This document shows, one piece after another, positions 8,558-11,078 of a DNA stretch of 11,078 nucleotides. Under the pieces are notes generated by a model. The model saw nothing but the letters and a program-made list of their open reading frames with translations, was not told where the DNA came from and ran no database searches. The number at the start of each line of letters is the position of its first letter. Positions within the stretch are counted from its first letter, which is position 1. The stretch spans positions 1 to 11,078 of the forward strand of contig CADCPG010000223.1 of NCBI GenBank assembly GCA_902803255.1, read 5' to 3'. Made by a program: the position numbers and the translations under genes. The stretch is from an uncultured Ruminococcus sp. (GTDB taxonomy: Bacteria > Bacillota > Clostridia > Oscillospirales > CAG-272).

Positions 8558-8585
8558 ATAATATTCCACACTTATTATGCATCAA
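8558..8585 (-). promoter_or_regulatory. Candidate promoter of the GDPD-mannosidase operon
   Basis: The minus strand reads TTGATG (8585-8580), a 16-bp spacer, then TATTAT (8563-8558). The -35 matches consensus at 4 of 6 positions and the -10 at 5 of 6. Transcription would start near 8551, leaving a leader of about 45 nt that includes a short palindrome around GGGACTGTCCC (8530-8540). If this is right, the ATG at 8571 lies upstream of the transcript, which supports the start at 8505. Confidence 0.45.
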
Positions 8586-8615
8586 AACAGACGCCGTGTC
8601 AAGAAATATCGCCGG

Positions 8616-8653
8616 TCAAAACCCGAAGCGCTATTGCAAAAATCGGGTTTTGA
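8616..8653. promoter_or_regulatory. Perfect 11-bp inverted repeat around the -35 box, candidate operator
   Basis: TCAAAACCCGA (8616-8626) is mirrored exactly by TCGGGTTTTGA (8643-8653), with a 16-bp centre. The centre holds the -35 box of the rightward promoter and the right arm fills the -35/-10 spacer up to four bases before the -10. The predicted transcript begins downstream, so this should act as DNA, not as an RNA hairpin. A dimeric repressor bound here would block RNA polymerase. The leftward promoter lies about 30-60 bp away and could be co-regulated. The binding protein is unknown. Confidence 0.6.
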
Positions 8654-8662
8654 TGGTATAAT
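8634..8662 (+). promoter_or_regulatory. Strong sigma-A-type promoter of the oxidoreductase-guaA unit
   Basis: TTGCAA (8634-8639), a 17-bp spacer and a perfect TATAAT (8657-8662), preceded by TG in the extended -10 position (8654-8655). Transcription would start near 8669, giving a leader of about 29 nt before the ATG at 8698. Surrounding DNA is markedly AT-richer than the genes. Confidence 0.8.
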
Positions 8663-8697
8663 TATGCTGTTATTATATTTTTTGAAACGGGAAAAAC

Positions 8698-10092
8698 ATG
8701 AATTACGACGTTATCATCATCGGTGCGGGCCCCGGAGGCATCTTCACCGCCTACGAGCTCACGCGCAGGAGCGGGGCGAAGATCGCCGTCTTCGAGACCG
8801 GCGGGAAGCTGACAGAAAGAAAATGCCCCATAGACGGGGAAAGGATAAAGACCTGCGTCGGATGCCCTGTATGCGGCATCATGAGCGGCTTCGGAGGGGC
8901 CGGAGCCTTCTCCGACGGCAAATACAACATCACGACCGAGTTCGGCGGGACGCTGCATGAGCATATCGGCAAGAAGGCAGCCATAGACCTCATGAACTAC
9001 GTCGACGGTATAAATCTCTCCCACGGCGGCGAGGGCACGAAGCTCTACACCACCGCGAATTCCCGAATAAAGACCCTCTGCCTGCGCAACGGGCTGCACC
9101 TGCTCGACGCCTCGGTCAGACACCTCGGCACCGACAAGAACTACGTCGTGCTGGGAAACATCTACGAGGAACTGAAGGACAGGGTCGATTTCTACTTCCA
9201 CTGCCCTGTGAGCGGCGTATCGGCCAAGGACGGACTGTATACCGTCGGGACTCCCAAAGGCGAGTTCTCGGCGCCGGTATGCGTGATATCGGCCGGACGC
9301 TCGGGGAGCAAGTGGATGGAGAAGGTCTGCGCGGACCTTGGGCTCGGGTCGAACTCGAACAGGGTCGATATCGGCGTGCGCGTCGAGCTGCCCTACGAGA
9401 TCTTCTCGCACCTCACAGACGAGCTCTACGAGAGCAAGATAGTCTACAGGACAGAGAAGTTCCAGGACCTCGTGCGCACCTTCTGCATGAATCCGCGCGG
9501 GGCAGTCGTCAACGAGAACACCAACGGGATCGTCACCGTCAACGGACACAGCTACGACGACCCCGCAAGATACACGCCGAACACCAACTTCGCGCTGCTC
9601 GTCTCCAAGCATTTCTCGCTTCCGTTCAAAGACAGCAACGGGTACGGCGAGAGCATAGCGAGGCTGTCGAACATGCTCGGCGGAGGCGTGCTCCTTCAGC
9701 GCTTCGGCGACCTCATCCGCGGCCAGCGCTCGACGCCCAAGCGCATCGAGGAGTCTTTCGTCACTCCCACCCTCGGAGCCACGCCCGGCGACCTCTCCCT
9801 CGTCATCCCGAAGCGCATCCTCGACGGGATCGTCGAGATGATCTACGCGCTCGACAAGATCGCCCCCGGAACGGCCAACGACGACACGCTCCTGTACGGC
9901 GTCGAGGTCAAGTTCTACAACATGGAGGTCGTCACCGACGAAAACCTCGAGACCGGGCTCCCCGGGCTCTTCGTCATCGGCGACTGCGGCGGAACGACGC
10001 ACTCGCTCTCGCAGGCGTCGGCCAGCGGAGTGTACGTCGCTCGCCATATCGCTGACAGGTTCCCCGCCGGGGCGCCTGTTCACAACAGGTAA
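8698..10092 (+). CDS. FAD-dependent oxidoreductase, COG2509-type (NAD(P)/FAD-dependent dehydrogenase)
   Basis: A 464-residue flavoprotein. The N-terminal Rossmann motif IIIGAGPGG (6-14) binds the ADP part of FAD, with the acidic residue at the end of beta-2 in VFETG (31-35). A cysteine cluster follows (Cys43, Cys53, Cys56, Cys59), running into a glycine-rich GFGGAGAFSDGK segment (64-75), the hallmark of the COG2509 group. The C-terminal GLFVIGDCGG motif (about 421-430), followed by a small-residue helix, is the second FAD site. No membrane segment is seen; it is probably cytoplasmic. The family's reaction is not established, so none is assigned. The start at 8698 directly follows the promoter leader; only a weak Shine-Dalgarno (CGGGAA) precedes it. 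It is followed 30 bp later by the GMP synthase subunit, suggesting co-transcription but not necessarily a shared pathway. Confidence 0.88.
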   Translation: MNYDVIIIGAGPGGIFTAYELTRRSGAKIAVFETGGKLTERKCPIDGERIKTCVGCPVCGIMSGFGGAGAFSDGKYNITTEFGGTLHEHIGKKAAIDLMNYVDGINLSHGGEGTKLYTTANSRIKTLCLRNGLHLLDASVRHLGTDKNYVVLGNIYEELKDRVDFYFHCPVSGVSAKDGLYTVGTPKGEFSAPVCVISAGRSGSKWMEKVCADLGLGSNSNRVDIGVRVELPYEIFSHLTDELYESKIVYRTEKFQDLVRTFCMNPRGAVVNENTNGIVTVNGHSYDDPARYTPNTNFALLVSKHFSLPFKDSNGYGESIARLSNMLGGGVLLQRFGDLIRGQRSTPKRIEESFVTPTLGATPGDLSLVIPKRILDGIVEMIYALDKIAPGTANDDTLLYGVEVKFYNMEVVTDENLETGLPGLFVIGDCGGTTHSLSQASASGVYVARHIADRFPAGAPVHNR

Positions 10093-10105
10093 TTTAAATC
10101 TAAAT

Positions 10106-10113
10106 AAGGAAGG
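10106..10113 (+). promoter_or_regulatory. Ribosome binding site of the GuaA PPase gene
   Basis: AAGGAAGG ends 9 nt before the ATG at 10123, inside the 30-bp AT-rich gap after the oxidoreductase. It shows that translation starts here without an amidotransferase domain, and argues against the gene being a 5'-truncated remnant of a full-length guaA. Confidence 0.75.
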
Positions 10114-10122
10114 TCCACTCAA

Positions 10123-11078
10123 ATGGATGAATCGAATGTCCGCCCCGCGGAAATGGAGCGAATCACTACCGAAGCCCAGGCTTTGGCGTTTATCAACGAA
10201 AAGATCGGCGAGATCCGGAAACAGACCGCCGGCGGAAAAGTGCTGCTCGCGCTGTCGGGCGGCGTCGACTCCTCGGTCTGCGCGGCTCTGATCTCCAAGG
10301 CCGTCGGAAAGCGTCTCACCTGCGTGCACGTCAATCACGGGCTGCTCCGCAAGGGCGAGCCTGAGCAGGTCTGCCGCGTGTTCGGAGAGCAGTTCGACGT
10401 CAATCTCGTATACGTCGACGCCTCCGACCGCTTCCTCGACGCCCTGGCCGGCGTATCGGACCCCGAGCGCAAGCGCAAGATCATCGGCTCGCTCTTCATC
10501 GACGTTTTCGCCGAAGAGGCAGCGAAGCTCGAGGGGATCTCCTTCTTAGGGCAGGGAACTATCTATCCCGACATTCTCGAGAGCGTGGGCGTCAAGGCCC
10601 ACCACAACGTGGGCGGACTGCCCGCGAAACTCGGCTTCGAGCTCGTCGAACCCGTCAAACTGCTCTACAAGGACGAGGTAAGAGTCGTCGGCAAGGCCCT
10701 CGGCCTTCCCGATTCGATGGTATACCGCCAGCCCTTCCCGGGTCCCGGACTCGGAGTGCGCTGCATCGGCGCGATCACCCGCGACCGTCTTTCCGCCCTG
10801 CGCGAGGCCGACGCTATCGTCCGCGAGGAGATAGAGAAGCTTCCTCAGACACCGTGGCAGTACTTCTGCGCGATACCGGACATCCAGTCGACCGGAATCA
10901 AGTACGTCGACGGCAGGGGAGAGAGATACATGGGCTGGGCCGTCGTCATCAGAGCGGTCAACACAGTCGACGCCGTCACGGCCACAGTCCCCGAGATCCC
11001 CTTCGGTGCCCTCTGCAGGATGCGCGACAGGATCGTGCAGATCCCCGGCGTGAACAGAGTCCTCTGGGACATCTCCGA
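10123..11078 (+). CDS. guaA: GMP synthase ATP-pyrophosphatase subunit (stand-alone GuaA C-terminal part), 3' end cut off
   Basis: 318 codons are visible before the window ends, and only about a dozen residues of the usual C-terminus seem to be missing. The enzyme adenylates XMP and aminates it to GMP, the last step of guanine nucleotide synthesis. The PP-loop SGGVDSS is at 45-51, followed by HVNHGLLRKGE (69-79), LGQGTIYPDILES (142-154), HHNVGGLP (160-167) and the conserved RQPFPGPGLGVR (202-213). The dimerisation region runs to the end. Standard bacterial GuaA carries a glutamine amidotransferase domain of about 190 residues in front; here only about 35 residues precede the PP-loop region, so ammonia must come from a separate amidotransferase subunit (as with archaeal GuaAa/GuaAb) or from free ammonia. 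No amidotransferase gene is in the window. A second, fused GuaA elsewhere in the genome cannot be excluded. Confidence 0.93.
   Translation, partial: MDESNVRPAEMERITTEAQALAFINEKIGEIRKQTAGGKVLLALSGGVDSSVCAALISKAVGKRLTCVHVNHGLLRKGEPEQVCRVFGEQFDVNLVYVDASDRFLDALAGVSDPERKRKIIGSLFIDVFAEEAAKLEGISFLGQGTIYPDILESVGVKAHHNVGGLPAKLGFELVEPVKLLYKDEVRVVGKALGLPDSMVYRQPFPGPGLGVRCIGAITRDRLSALREADAIVREEIEKLPQTPWQYFCAIPDIQSTGIKYVDGRGERYMGWAVVIRAVNTVDAVTATVPEIPFGALCRMRDRIVQIPGVNRVLWDIS

Noticed and set aside
8506..8571. Upstream start of the GDPD gene at 8571 (959 residues)
   Set aside because: It would precede the predicted transcription start, lacks a Shine-Dalgarno and would bury the signal peptide behind 22 polar residues.
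10093..10122. Purine riboswitch ahead of guaA
   Set aside because: The gap is only 30 bp, far too short for a purine aptamer, and it contains little besides the ribosome binding site.
8662..10338. 558-codon open frame on the minus strand opposite the oxidoreductase
   Set aside because: It mirrors the plus-strand gene in GC-rich DNA, its translation resembles no known family, and it runs across the promoter-proximal end of that gene and into guaA.

Overview
The window is a GC-rich bacterial segment with two divergent transcription units that share one AT-richer intergenic region (about 8506-8697). All genes use ATG starts and most have recognisable Shine-Dalgarno sequences. The secreted protein ends in a Gram-positive-style PKTG plus membrane-anchor tail. 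Together these suggest a high-GC, gut-type member of the Clostridia, but this lineage call is an inference with modest confidence.

The minus-strand unit reads right to left. It starts with a large secreted multidomain protein (5692-8505) that has a complete glycerophosphodiester phosphodiesterase (GDPD) active site, a lectin-like beta-sandwich, what looks like a degenerate second TIM barrel, and a C-terminal surface anchor. Two tandem paralogous glycoside hydrolase family 38 alpha-mannosidases without signal peptides follow: one complete (2808-5642) and one cut by the window edge (1-2762). Gaps of 49 and 45 bp, each containing a ribosome binding site and no convincing terminator, suggest one operon. 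A plausible reading is that the anchored phosphodiesterase acts on a glycan or phosphodiester substrate outside the cell and the mannosidases trim imported mannosides inside. No transporter or regulator lies in the window to confirm this.

The plus-strand unit begins at a near-consensus promoter (8634-8662) whose -35 box sits inside the loop of a perfect 11-bp inverted repeat, a strong operator candidate. It encodes a COG2509-type FAD-dependent oxidoreductase with a four-cysteine cluster (8698-10092). After 30 bp comes a GMP synthase ATP-pyrophosphatase subunit (10123 to the window end) that starts at its own Shine-Dalgarno and lacks the usual N-terminal glutamine amidotransferase domain.

There are no gene-free stretches over 300 bases. 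I found no RNA genes, CRISPR arrays or insertion sequences. The most notable points are the promoter-embedded dyad, the stand-alone GuaA PPase, the duplicated mannosidases with a changed active-site aromatic, and the architecture of the GDPD protein.
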